Of a stretch of 64,000 nucleotides of DNA, positions 46,268 through 57,490 are shown one piece after another. Numbering within the stretch: position 1 is the stretch's first letter; each line of letters opens with the position of its first letter. The notes beneath the pieces were generated by a model. That model had not been told where the DNA came from and made no database searches. It was given only the letters and a program-made list of their open reading frames with translations. A program made the position numbers and the translations under genes. This stretch comes from Salvia splendens (lineage: Eukaryota; Streptophyta; Magnoliopsida; Lamiales; Lamiaceae), in NCBI RefSeq assembly GCF_004379255.2, contig NC_056034.1, positions 34,537,262 to 34,601,261 on the forward strand, written 5' to 3'.

Positions 46268-46861
46268 ATGACAACCAAATTTGAGCATTCCATAATAAAC
46301 AACACTCCCCACTTATATTATCCAAAGCCATCTCTCATGGATAGGTTTCTTGAATCCCAAAAAATTGAATCTATGAGAAAGAAGATGCTGATGCAGGAAC
46401 AACTCTTCAAGCACCAGGTACACCTCTCCCTATATATATATATATATAATACAACTTCACAAAAAAAAAAACTATAGTTAGTAGTAGCAAAAAGTGATCT
46501 AATAAATTAAATTCAGGTGCAAGAGCTGCATAGGCTATACAATCAGCAGAGGACGGTGATGCAAGAAATCGAAAACGGGCTAAAACAGCAAAAGGAGACG
46601 AGAGACGTAGCTGAACCCGAGGGCACTCCATCATCGAGCACGCATCGATTTGAAGACGATCATGGGTTGAAAAGGAGAGATGGTGGTGATGAGGTGGAGG
46701 TGGAGCTAACGCTGAGCATCGGGCATTGCACGAGGAAACGAAGATCAAAGAGCGCAGAGATTCAAGGTTCCGACGTTGCTTCTTCGTCCTCCACCAGTGT
46801 GTATCAAGAAACAAGGCGGCCGCATTGGCTGCTGCAGGATCTCAGCTTGAATAGAACATGA
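46268..46861 (+). CDS. Uncharacterised plant protein, 164 aa, conserved helical motif
   Basis: Two coding exons, 46268-46417 and 46517-46861, join in frame (GAC CAG|GTACAC donor type, TTCAG acceptor). The conserved-looking part is residues about 20-65: PSLMDRFLESQKIESMRKKM, LMQEQLFKHQVQELHRLYNQ, a helical, probably coiled-coil segment that I know from small plant proteins without assigned function. The C-terminal half is low in complexity, with an acidic/basic mix, an EVEVELTLSIG motif that resembles the LxLxL pattern of EAR repression motifs, and a RPHWLLQDLSLN end. No signal peptide or membrane segment. The start is the first ATG after the acceptor. A (TA)n tract lies at the 5' end of its intron (46430-46447). 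Existence as a gene is well supported by frame continuity; its role is unknown. Confidence 0.75.
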
Positions 46862-47423
46862 TCGATCACTTTTTCTTTCTTTCTTAACTTACAAATTAAC
46901 AGATGCTGAGATTCAGTTGGTGTTTTTAGATGATGCAATTATTTGTACAAACTGTCTAACACTTAGTAATTTATGTCTAGTTTTAAAAAAAGTGTTATGA
47001 TTATTGGATAAGCACTGCGTTTTCATTTGGCAAAACTAAGAACAGATTCCCACTGTAATAATCTAATGGAATATAGAATAGTTATACATTGAAATTCGAG
47101 CATTGGAGTCAATCTGCTCAAGTTGAATTTGATGTCTTACTTCTTTTTTGCCCCATATCTACAACAAACACATCCTTTTAAAGTTATTTCCACATGGAAA
47201 GATTTAATATAATTAGATCAACAAATTTGATGCATATTAATTGGTCATGTGATTTAGTTTTATGTTATTGTTTGAATACATGCAAAATACGCATAGGGAT
47301 ATATTCATATCCTTTTTCTATATTTTATTCTATTGTTTTTTTAATCTCATCCATTCAATTTCAAGATCTGATGACCCAAAATAATGCCACATGAATTTAA
47401 ATTAAATCATTAAAAATTTTGAA
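46862..47423. other. 3' flank and intergenic DNA
   Basis: Likely 3' UTR followed by AT-rich sequence. No further gene is seen. Confidence 0.5.
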
Positions 47424-47688
47424 AAGGGTAAACTAGGGATACACAACTGTGTTTGTTATAGTAACTTCCTTGATTTTCTCTTCCACATATCTTAGCGGTT
47501 ATTCTATAAGATTACACGCTATAATCTGTCTTCTCTCCCTAAAATTTCAACGTCTATTCTCCATTGAACACATTAAGGTCCTAAATTCGTTTATGTTTTG
47601 CAATATCGAACAAAATCGTCTATTTATTTTGTCTCCAACAACACCGATTTGTTGAAGGCCTCCGTCATTGCTTGCGTTTTACTGAACA

Positions 47689-49175
47689 ATGGAAGAAGGT
47701 ACTTATTTATTTGGCGGCACTGATTTTTACTCCTACTTGTTAACTGAATTTCCGATTTGGTGGAGTAATCGAGCATATGTTATGTTTTGTGTTGTTATAC
47801 AAAGTCATGAGTAATATATTATTTGTCAAGTTTGATTGTTCGACGCACCTTTCTTGTTTCCCCAAAGGGTTTAGCAATCCTTGGGGCTAGGGTGTAGTAT
47901 GTAGTAAGTATTAAATTCGTCGTCAAAGTACATGAGTTTCAGTCATTCATCTAGGGTTTAGAAATCATATCTACTAGGTAGTAGTTTTTAACTGATACAC
48001 ATAATGTACATATTATATGGTATAATGGTTGTTTTAGTTTCTGTAATGCACGATTTGTGATCTGTAATGTAAATGTTTACTGACCAGTTTAATTTAAGTT
48101 TGGTCGTGTATGGTTGTTCGACGCACGTTTCTTGTTTTCCCCAAGGGTTTAACAATCCTTGGGGCTAGGGTGTAGTATGTACTAAGTATTAAAACCGTCG
48201 TCAAAGTACACGAGTTTTAGTCATTCATCTAGGGTTTAGAAACCATATCGGCTAGGTAGTAGTTTTTAACTAATGCACATAATGAACATATATTATTATG
48301 TAATGGTTGTTTTAGTTTCTGTAATAGACGATTTGTGATCTATAATGTAAATGTTTGTTGACCAGTTTAATTTAGGTTTGGCCGTGTTTGATTGTTCGGT
48401 GCACGTTTTTTGTTTTTCCCAATGGTTTAGCAATCCTTGGGGCTAGGGTGTAGTATGTAGTAAGTATTAAAACCGTCGTCAAAGTCCACGAGTTTCAGTC
48501 ATTCATCTAGGTTTAGAAATCAAATCGGCTATGTAGTAGTTTTTAACTGATACACATAATGAACATATATAATTATGTAATGGTTGTTTTAGTTTCTATA
48601 ATTGATGATTTGTGATTTGTAATGTAAAAGTTTGCTGACCATTTTAATTTAAGTTTGGCCGTGCTTGATTGTTCGGCGCACATTTCTTGTTTTCCCCAAG
48701 GATTTAGCAATCCTTGGGGCTAGGGTGTAGGATGTAATAAGTAACAAAATCATAACCAAAGTCTACGAGTTTCAGTCATTCAACGAGGGTTTAGATATCA
48801 TCTCGGCTATGGAGTAGTTTTAACTGATTTACATAATGTACATATATTACTCAATAATGGTTGTTTTAGTTCCAGTAATGGACGAGTTATGAGTTGTAAT
48901 GTATATGTTTGCTGAGCCGTTTTTATTTTGCTTTTATGCAGTCGTGGTTGTACCTGAATGTTCTCCTGATTTGAAGCCCGTCGTCGGTCAGAAATTCCAA
49001 TCCCTAGATTTCGCTTTTGCGTTCTACGATGTATATGCCCGCGCTGTTGGTTTTGATACGCACAAACAAAGGATGAGGAAGACGGACGATGTTACAACCT
49101 GGTATTATGTTGTAAGCAATAGGGAAGGCAAGAAGAAGTCGAACGAGGATGACCAATTGAATGCACGAGTTTCAC
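47689..49175 (+). pseudogene. FAR1 DNA-binding-domain gene fragment
   Basis: A 10-nt first exon ATGGAAGAAG (47689-47698, donor GTACTT) joins in frame to an exon starting 48942 (acceptor ATGCAG). That exon encodes VVVPECSPDLKPVVGQKFQS, LDFAFAFYDVYARAVGFDTH and YVVSNREGKKKSNEDD, the N-terminal part of the FAR1 zinc-binding domain (pattern GxxFxSxxxAxxFYxxYAxxxGF). After about 49160 the reading passes into a repeat unit (RVSLIHLGFRYYLG) and stops at 49208, so the rest of the domain and any transposase core are missing. The 1.24-kb intron consists almost wholly of the 278-bp tandem repeat. Confidence 0.75.
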
Positions 49176-49570
49176 TCATTCATCTAGGGTTCAGATATTA
49201 TCTCGGCTAGGGAGTAGTTTTTAACGATACACATAATGTACATATATTACTCTGTAATGGCTTTTTTATTTTCAGTAATGGACGATTTATGATCTGTAAT
49301 GTAAATGTTTGCTGAGCACGTTTCATGTATTCCCCAAGGGATTAGCAATCCTTGGGGCTAGGGTGTAGTATGTATTAAGTTACAAAACTGCTGCCAAAGT
49401 CCACGTGTTTCAGTCATTCATCTAGGGTTTAGATATCATCTCGAGTAGGGAGTAGTTTTTACTGATACACATAATGTACATATATTACTCTATAATGGTT
49501 ATTTTAGTTTCTGTAATGGACCATTTATGATATGTAATGTAAATGTTGGCTGAGACGTTTTTTTGGTGAT
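47840..49570. repeat. Tandem repeat of ~278 bp, five units and a partial
   Basis: The anchor CCTTGGGGCTAGGGTGTAG starts at 47879, 48157, 48435, 48712 and 49350. Spacings are 278, 278 and 277, then 638 where the FAR1 exon and a partial unit (from about 49167) intervene. Each unit also has TTTCAGTCATTCATCTAGGG and a GTAATGTAAATGTTTGCTGA type end. The last unit repeats the intron end and exon start (TATACAGTGGTGGTTGTACC at 49573). Confidence 0.92.
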
Positions 49571-49589
49571 TTTATACAGTGGTGGTTGT

Positions 49590-50735
49590 ACCCATGTACA
49601 CAAGCAGTCAATTAATGCATAATACTTGGTAAATAATGTATAATACTTGATAAATAGTGTATAGAAGCAATGAAATAATGCACAAAAAAATATGACTTTC
49701 ACACATTCACTTATGTACACAGCAGTCAAATAATGCATAATATTTGATACATAATGTATACTACTAGTTTAATAATGTACATATTCTTCTTCATCCATCT
49801 GCTTTCACAGTATTTATCTGGTTTTTTTTTCACTTCATTGTTCTTGAACCTCAGCTGCTTCGCTGTTGTCCAACATACGACATCAGAACATTATTTAAAT
49901 GGGAAGCTATCAATATTGTGTCGCATTTTCATTAAATAATGCACCATTCACCCATGTACACAAGCAGTCAATTAATGCATAATACTTGGTAAATAATGTA
50001 TAATACTTGATAAATAGTATATAGAAGCAATGAAATAATGCACAAAGAAATATGACTTTCACCCATTCACCTATGTACATAGCAGTCAAATAATGCATAA
50101 TATTTGATACATAATGTATACTACTAGTTTAATAATGTACAGATTCAATCAAATAATGCACTAAGAAATATTATACAAGCAGATTCAGGAGTTCTGGTTT
50201 TCACCCATTCACTCATGTACACAACAGTCACATAATGCCTTATACTTGATAAATAACGTATAATACTTGATAACTAGTGTACAGAAGCAATCAAATAATG
50301 CACAAAGGAATATGACTTTCACCATTCACCTATGTACACAAGCAGTCACATAATGCCTATTACTTGATAAATAATGTAAACTACTAGGTACATAATGTAC
50401 AGATTCAATAAAAAAATGCACAGAGGAATATTGCATTCACCCAATCACCCACGTCCCCCACAAAGCTGTCAAATAGTGTCTAATAATTGATAAATAATGT
50501 ATACTACTAGATAAACAATGTACAAATTCAATCAAATAATGCGCACATGTATACTGCACTTACTAAATCTCCAATGTACACAAGCAGTCAAATAATGGAT
50601 ACTACATGATAAATAATGTGTAACCATTATTTAATAATGTACCCAAGCAATCAAATAATGCACAGAAGAATTTTACATTCGCCCATCCACCAATTTACAA
50701 GATCTGTCGAATAATGCACAAAGGAAGACTAATTG
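49590..50735. repeat. Second tandem array, ~120-145 bp units
   Basis: About nine units built from TGTACACAAGCAGTCAA, TAATGCATAATACTTGATAA, AATAATGTATA and GCAATCAAATAATGCAC. A unique segment at 49783-49930 interrupts it, after which the first 130 bp recur almost unchanged (49597-49740 versus 49957-50100). Short ORFs on both strands are products of the repeat. Confidence 0.88.
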
Positions 50736-50785
50736 ATGTACAACTACTCTAGGAATTTTACATGCAAATGAAATAGATTGGTGAC

Positions 50786-50834
50786 CTGCAGCCTGTGTAG
50801 GTTGATATCTTGACGGTCGGCCTCTTTTCGACAT
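50786..50834 (-). pseudogene. 5' exon with AT-hook-like motif (minus strand)
   Basis: On the minus strand ATG (50834-50832) opens MSKRGRPSRYQPTQAA, ending in a donor CAG|GTCACC at 50786. KRGRPSR is an AT-hook-type DNA-binding core. The continuation would lie across the tandem array (49.6-50.7 kb), where no further exon was recognised. It may be the start of a second element-encoded gene. Confidence 0.45.
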
Positions 50835-51407
50835 GTTAAATCTGTGAGACGAACCACAAATCAAATCCATAAAACATTTCATCTAAATAATCGCACAATA
50901 CACAATTGTAAACCAGTAAATAATTACACATTCCATATACGACAAAACCCTAACCAAAACGAAAACCCATTTGTGATTACATAAAATCGCGACTAAGGCG
51001 CCAGGTTAAAAACATTGAATTTTTGGATGAAAATTCGGGAATCGACTTGTAGACTATGAATATCGGCGTTTAACGGTTGCTATTACTAAAAAATAACTTT
51101 TTTCAACCCTACCTTGTCGACGTCTTCAACAATATGGTCGCGCGCTACGGGAGTTCGATTTGGACAGTGAATCCGACGAAAAACGATCAATTTCTGGAGA
51201 TACCCAGTTGCTTCCAGTGGCGGCTAGGGATTGGAGAGTGGGTGGAATTTGGGGAGACGATTTGCAGAGATGTGAATTGAGGGATAGACGTTTGGAGTGA
51301 GAGAGAGAGAGAGTGAGTAGATGAAAGGTTGTATCAAAATCCAGCATAAATCTCGCTCCTTCCGTTTTCGACGGTTTTCAATTTTGATGTTTTACTAGTT
51401 TACCCTT

Positions 51408-51978
51408 ATAATGCACAGAATCCCCCCTATAATGCAACACGGGATCAAAAAATGAGATTTCATCTGGTCCCTCCATCAACCTAATCTAACACTCCAAATT
51501 AAGAAGAAACTTAAATGGAGCAATTGGAGATTAATGCTCCCCTACATTTTATATATATATATATATATGGAGTACTTAATAATTTGTAAATCTAACTGGA
51601 TTACATAATACGATAAAAACAAAACCTACATATACATGATAATTAAAATATATAGGTATGCTAATAATTAGTGAATCTAACTGAATTACATAATATACAC
51701 TAATTGTTCAAATACAAAAAGTAATTTACAAACAATTGGCGTTTAATTCATTCTTCTCTGCGTTTTGAGCACAGCAGCAAATGCCGTGTTTTGTTACACT
51801 GCAGAGGATCCCACTCCGTATCAATGCAAAGCCAAAAAGGCCAATATAAGGGTAATTTGGTCAAACTCTAAATACGCGCACCGTCTATTTTTGTGATTTT
51901 AGAATTAATAGAGATCCCATCCTAATTTCATGGGATAGATTAATTATGTTAATGATACACTCATTTCATAATGTCGAT
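51408..51978. other. Intergenic, no supported gene
   Basis: AT-rich with a (TA)n tract near 51550-51567. Nothing further. Confidence 0.5.
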
Positions 51979-52590
51979 TAGGGCTGGGAAAACATATCGA
52001 AATACCGAAATACCGGTCTTATCATACCGAAAAAATATCGAAAAATACCGAATTTTTGGTATACCGTGATTTTCGGTACGGTATGATACCTTACCCAAAG
52101 ATTTCGGTAAGGTAACGGTATAAATTTTCATATACCGCAGTATACCGCTTTATACCGAAATTCGGTATATACCGTAAATTAAGGTATATACCGTAAAATA
52201 TAAATATAATTATATATAAAATATAATTTATATATTTTTAAATAATAAATTTTATTGTGAAATATAAATATAATTATGAATATAATATATTCATATTTTT
52301 TAATTATAAAATATAAATAATATTCTAAAAACTCAAATTATTTATTTTCATTGATGTTGAAAGTATGGTATACCGCAAACGTACGGTATACCGAACTTTG
52401 GTACAGTATATCGAAAATGAGGTACGGCATCGGTATGCAAATTGGTCATACCGGAAATAAGGTATACCGAAGTTCGGTATACCGAAAATTTTGATAAGGT
52501 AAAGATATGATTTTTTCAGGTACCGAAATTACGGTAAGGTATACGGTATGGTGGTTTCGGTAAGGTATACCGTACCTACCGTGTGTTGAT
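51979..52590. mobile_element. hAT-like repeat with TAGGGCTGGG terminus
   Basis: The left end TAGGGCTGGGAAAA is of the hAT TAGGGxTG type. The body is made of ATACCGAAAT / GGTATACCG motifs at both ends (51995-52190 and 52365-52585) around an AT-rich centre. A matching right terminus was not found, so it is probably truncated. Confidence 0.6.
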
Positions 52591-52773
52591 ATTTTTAATA
52601 AACTATGTTGATATTGTTTATTACATCAACGGGAGAAAGTTTATATTGCATGTTTTTACTGAATACTGATATAGGGGTAACTCTTTATGGATATACTAGT
52701 GTTATTACAGTGGTGGAGGGAGAATATAATAGGGGGTACAACTGTACCCCCATACTGAACAAATAATACCTTA

Positions 52774-54792
52774 GGGTGTCCACTATAATGAGGCGCGGCT
52801 ATAGCCGCGTTTGGGGAAAAAGCGGGGCGGAAGCGGGGCGGGTTATAGTGGGAAGGGTGTCCGCCGCGGGGGTGGACGCGGCGAGTGGGGCGAGATGCGG
52901 CGGACGCGCGATAGCCGTGTGCGCGGCGAGGACGCGGCAGGGGTGCTATAGCCGCGCCTATAGGCGCGGCGCCTATAGTGGAGACATTAGCCGCGGCGGT
53001 TGCATGCGATTTTTTATTTTTTTTTTTCACTTCAATTCACCTATAAATACACCCCACTCCATTCATTATTTTCACACCATTCAAACACAACATCTATACA
53101 AATTTCTCTCACTACAATTTGGGGTCGGAAATGAACAATTTGTGGAGAGACAACTGGAATGCTCTGATTCAACAGGTGCAACACCAGGCCGCCCAGGAGG
53201 TAGCGGCCCATTTGGCGGAGGAGGCGGAGGATGCGGAGGATCCGATCCCTCGCACCATTACTCATCGGCGGACAATCCCACGAGACCACGTCGGTGCTCA
53301 CCAACGTTTAATGGATGATTACTTCGTGGATAACCCCCGTTATCCACCCGAGATATTCCGCCGGAGATTCAGGATGTCGCAGCGGCTGTTCAATTATATA
53401 GCGACGAATTTGGCGGAGCGTTACCGGTGCTTCACCCTCCGGCGTGATGCGGCTGGCCGGATCGGGCTGTCCACACAACAGAAGTGCACCGCTGCAATCT
53501 GACACCTTGCCTACGCTGGACCAGCGGACATGTTCGATGAATACCTACAGATGGGTGAGACTACTGGCCTCACGGTGCTTAGGCAGTTCTGTAAGGGGAT
53601 CCGGGAAATTTTCGGTGGGGAGTTTCTACGGAAGCCCAACCCGGATGAGTGTCAGCGCCTACTTGATATGCACGGGTCGGTGCACGGCTTCCCAGGAATG
53701 TTAGGAAGCATCGATTGCATGCATTGGGAGTGGAGGAACTGCCCCGTGGCATGGAAAGGCCAGTTCACTACTGGATTCAAAAGCAAACATCCAACGATGA
53801 TACTGGAAGCCGTTGCGGACTACCGACTGAAGATCTGGCATGCGTATTTTGGCGTGGCAGGTTCGAACAACGACATCAATGTTCTTCAGTCGTCGCCTCT
53901 CTTCAACGAGGAGTGCCGGGGGGGGGGGCCAGAAATCAGCTTCGTAGCCAACGGTACGCAGTACAATAGGGGCTACTATTTGGCAGATGGAATATATCCG
54001 CGGTGGCCCGTATTCGTGAAGACTGTCCGCCAACCGGTAGGACCGAAGAAACAATATTTTGCGCACAAACAAGAGAGTGCTAGGAAGGACGTTGAGCGGG
54101 CTTTTGGTGTCCTCCAATCGCGGTGGGCTATTATACGGTGTCCGGCACGAGTTTGGCACGAAGATGATGTCGCGAATATTATGTTAGCCTGCATCATATT
54201 GCATAATATGATAATAGAAGATGAAGGATTTGCGGCAGAGCGATGGGCGCCGGAAGAGGGTGCAAGTACAAGTCACGGTGTCGCCTCCGCGCCGATCCAG
54301 ATGGGCGTACCACGGAGCAATGAATATTTGATCCAACGCTTCGCTGATATGCGCAGGACCACATCACATAACACAATGCAGGCCGATTTGATTGAAGAAG
54401 TGTGGGCACGTAGGGGAGGTGGTGGCGTTGTGTAAACTTGATAGTGATTTGTACTAGATTCAATGTAGTGTGTGATTTTAATTTTAAATATAATTTAGTG
54501 TGTAATCCTAATTTTAATTTTAATTTGTATTTTATTTTTATTTTTATTTTTATTTTTATTTTTATTTTTAATTCGTATAGTCGGCTTCTTCTAATTACGT
54601 ATAGCCCGATAAAGTTGTTCATAATTACTTGAAATATTATAAAATAAAAGTTGATTATAAAATTTTGGGGCTATTGGAGGTGTCCACCATAGTGGCGGAC
54701 ACAAAATTTTGGGGCTATGGACAACAAAATTGGGGCTATTGACAAAAACTGGGGCGGGGCTATTGGGCGTGTCCGCCTTATAGTGGACACTC
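52774..54792 (+). mobile_element. PIF/Harbinger element, recent
   Basis: Flanked by TTA (52771-52773 and 54793-54795). Ends GGGTGTCCACTATAATGAGG and CGCCTTATAGTGGACACTC are well-preserved inverted repeats, and the subterminal parts carry GCGGCTATAGCCGC-type palindromes. It encodes one transposase-like ORF with a single stop. No Myb/SANT-type second ORF, usually needed for PIF/Harbinger mobility, is visible in its 2.0 kb. Confidence 0.93.
53119..54435 (+). pseudogene. PIF/Harbinger transposase, one in-frame stop
   Basis: Frames 53119-53502 and 53530-54435 are the same frame, parted only by TGA at 53500-53502. Both halves match plant HARBI1/ALP1-like DDE nucleases: FRRRFRMSQRLFNYI and STQQKCTAAI before the stop; HLAYAGPADMFDEYLQMGET, GMLGSIDCMHWEWRNCP, KHPTMILEAVADYRLKIWHA, AGSNNDINVLQSSPLF, ADGIYPRWPVFVKT and KQESARKDVERAFGVLQSRW after it. 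The presumed catalytic triad is Asp in SIDCMHW, Asp in SNNDIN and Glu in KDVERAF; all three are present. The stop lies where related proteins read Ile-Arg, so CGA to TGA (a CpG transition) is the likely event. An ATG at 53530 after the stop could give only a shortened product. Total length, counting through the stop, is 438 codons, normal for the family. Confidence 0.9.
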
Positions 54793-54815
54793 TTACCGAG
54801 ATGATTTTAGGACTA

Positions 54816-54975
54816 AGATATGTTTGTGGTCTAGCGGTAACATGCATTTTTTGTCAGAAATTGACCCATATATGTTCGAATCCTTCTCACGTCATACATG
54901 CATAATTATGGTAAATGTGTAGGAAATGAATCCCATGTCGTGCACAACAGATGTTGTGCCATTTCCTACACACAT
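54816..54975 (+). mobile_element. tRNA-derived SINE-like sequence
   Basis: A box TGGTCTAGCGG at 54827-54837 and B box TGTTCGAATCC at 54873-54883, with tRNA-like spacing, right beside the PIF/Harbinger end. The 3' extent is unclear. Confidence 0.6.
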
Positions 54976-54986
54976 AAGGAAGTAGG

Positions 54987-55980
54987 TAGGGGTGAGCAAA
55001 AAAATCAGAAACTGAATATCCGAACCAAACCGAAATTTTGAAATTTGGTTCGATTTTTTCAGTTTTCGGTTCGGTTCAGTTTGAAAATACAAAAATTTCG
55101 GTTTTTCAGTTCAGGTGAAAAAAAATCGAAAAACCGAATTACTATATTTTAAATATAATATTATATATATATATAGAGTTTTAATCTATGAAAAACTAGA
55201 TTTAAATACAAAAACGCAGAACAATATCATTTGTAAGATATTTTTAGGTCATTGTTAGTCCATTATTAGGTCATTCTTTGTAACTCTAAACTCAAATCTT
55301 ATAATATGACCTAAAACTGTTTAATTATGACCTTCCATATTTTTGGTTAGCAGATTTGAATTTTGAATTAAGTTGTAAGTCTATATATTGAGGCTCTTAA
55401 GTGGTGAAAACCATCTTGGAGAGATCAATAGTCTGGGCGGTTTTTGTCGTGGCCTCTTGCGTGAGGATTGGCCTCCTTGTGAGGATTATTTTCTTGTTTT
55501 TGTTTCATTAGGTTGATTCCATCCATTAAGTTATTTTATGTACTTTCAATTCTTTATTTCTAGTATATGTTCTTGTTCTTCATTCTCTAGCCTTTACTCT
55601 TATCAATTTGGTGCGGTGAACGTATTCAACCATGGTGAACACTCTCAATGGATTGGAGTATATATATTCTATTAATTTAATATATTATAATATATATTCT
55701 TTTACTAATATATTATACTATATAATATATATTATATATATTATTAATTCTATATTATACATATATTCTATTAGTATATATAAAATAAATAAATTACATA
55801 TATATGTATGCGCTTTTTTTGGTTTTTTAGGTTTTTCGGTTTACTCGGTTTTGTTCGGTTTTCGGTCTTTCGGTTTCGTTTTTCGGGTTCGGTTCGGTTT
55901 GGATTTTGAACTAAATTCGGTTTTCGGTTTTGGTTCGGTTTGGGCAAAAAACTGAACCGAAACCCAAATGCTCACCCCTA
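54987..55980. mobile_element. hAT-like non-autonomous element A (inner, younger)
   Basis: Termini TAGGGGTGAGCA and TGCTCACCCCTA are perfect 12-bp inverted repeats, flanked by perfect 8-bp GAAGTAGG copies (54979-54986, 55981-55988). Subterminal parts are full of GGTTCGGTTTTCGG-type motifs. The centre is AT-rich with no transposase. It sits across the left edge of element B: its target duplication contains the first four bases of B. Confidence 0.95.
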
Positions 55981-55984
55981 GAAG

Positions 55985-56890
55985 TAGGGGTGGGTAAATG
56001 GTTCTCGGTTATTCGGTTGACCGAGAATCGAACCGGAACCGGTCGGTTATCAGTTAATCAATAACCGAAAATCATGGTGTTCGGGTTGGTACCGGTTTGA
56101 CATTTTTCCCTAAGTCGGTTATCGGTTATAACTGATAACCGAAATTAAATTCAATTTTAATTTCAATTATATTTTTAATTAATAAACTTCTATAATATTT
56201 TATACTTTTAAAATATCATATCTATATTAAATTTATTTTGCACTGCTTTATGTGGCGCCACAATAGAAAAAAGGTAATTTACTTTCAAATTTTGTCAATG
56301 TCTATTTTAATTTGTGTCACTATCATTTATAATATCTCAAAGACAGTAAAGTGCCTAAACATTATTTTAAAAATATGATACCCCTTCACTTAATTATCGA
56401 AAAAAAGTTTTTAGATCATTTAAAATTTAAACTTTTAAAGTGCCTAAACAAATTTATGTATTACTAGGAAATAGGAATAATAATATACTCTCACCGTCCC
56501 AAAAGAATATGCACTTTGGGTTAGACACGGGTTTTAATACACAATTGATAAAGAAGAGAGAGATAGAATGAGTCCTACCTCAACAGAGATAAAAGAGTTT
56601 CCAAATTTGGAAAATGCATATTCTTGGGGGCGGACTAAGAAGGAAAGAGTGCATATTCTTGTGGGACGGAGGGAGTAATAATAATAAAAGTAGATGAAAA
56701 GTGAAAAATTAAAAGTTGAAGTGTTGGTTCGGTTATTTCAGTTATAACCAATAACCAGTCCATGTCGGTTAGTTAAGTAACTGAACTAGAGATTATGTCG
56801 GTTCCGATTAATTTTTTGACCAATTTTTAGTGTCTATTAACTAACAAGTCGGTTCGGTTATTAACCATACCGATTGTTTACCCACCTCTA
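55985..56890. mobile_element. hAT-like non-autonomous element B (outer, older)
   Basis: Termini TAGGGGTGGGTAAA and TTTACCCACCTCTA. Its own 8-bp target copies, TAAGGAAG (54975-54982) and CAAGGAAG (56891-56898), match at 7 of 8 positions once element A is disregarded. GGTTATCGGTTATAAC-type motifs lie near both ends. It contains a Stowaway MITE. Confidence 0.9.
56488..56675. mobile_element. Stowaway-like MITE inside element B
   Basis: CTCTCACCGTCCCAAAAGAA after TA; TTCTTGTGGGACGGAGGGAG before TA. The arms share AAGAATATGCAC / GTGCATATTCTT. Confidence 0.92.
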
Positions 56891-57030
56891 CAAGGAAGCA
56901 TACCTTATTTCCTACACACCCAATTAAATAAAAGAAAAGAAAAAAGAAAAAGGATAAAAGGAAGCATGCGTCATTTCCTACACACACAATTAAATAAAAG
57001 AAAAGGAAAAAGAAAAAGGATAAAAAGAAG
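56891..57030. repeat. Two tandem units of ~66 bp
   Basis: GGAAGCAT..., CATTTCCTACACAC and AATTAAATAAAAGAAAAG blocks are repeated with the same order at 56894-56958 and 56960-57027. The TTTCCTACACACA phrase also precedes the hAT nest at 54962. Confidence 0.8.
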
Positions 57031-57490
57031 CATATATGTGTTTCATTCATAAAAATGTTGTGTTTTAAAGCACAGCCCCTACAGCTGTGCAAGAGGGGAT
57101 CCTTCCCCAAATGTGTAACATATTTTAACTTTACTTTTTTTTCTAATCTTTTTATTACCTTTTAATAGTATTGGATACTATAGGTTGAATGAGGAGTATA
57201 ATATATAACGTTCTCTTTTTTCTAATCTTTTCTTACCTCTCATAATGAAAATTTTATGTTCAAAATTAAAATTCCAAAATTGTCATTTTTGTTCAAGAAA
57301 TTGTTTGTCTAATTCCACCACCCCTTTAAATTTGTCTAATTTCTTTTCTTGATCTTTTGTGTCTCTCATGTTGAAGAATTTATGTTCGTAACTATCATAC
57401 TTAAAATTCTTCTTTTAATTCTCTCTCCAATTATTTAACAACCAACTCCTCTTAACTTTTGGAAAAAGTTGTCATCCTCGTTCAAAAATA
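57031..57490. other. Intergenic, no supported gene
   Basis: T-rich sequence; no gene is seen. Confidence 0.5.

Larger units (their letters stand above)
47424..51407. mobile_element. Candidate Mutator/FAR1-type element with two tandem-repeat arrays
   Basis: A perfect 13-bp inverted repeat AAGGGTAAACTAG (47424-47436; complement at 51395-51407) brackets a FAR1-domain fragment on the plus strand, a 5' exon with an AT-hook on the minus strand, and two arrays of unrelated tandem repeats. FAR1-type proteins derive from Mutator-like transposases (family knowledge). The boundaries rest only on the short inverted repeat and remain tentative. No long ends or 9-bp target duplication could be read. Confidence 0.5.

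Noticed and set aside
46407..46814. 135-codon minus-strand frame
   Set aside because: Antisense shadow of the gene at 46268-46861 and its intron; no domain.
52656..53318. Frames through the GC-rich Harbinger 5' terminus
   Set aside because: Produced by GCGGC-rich subterminal repeats; the transposase frame at 53119 explains the coding signal.
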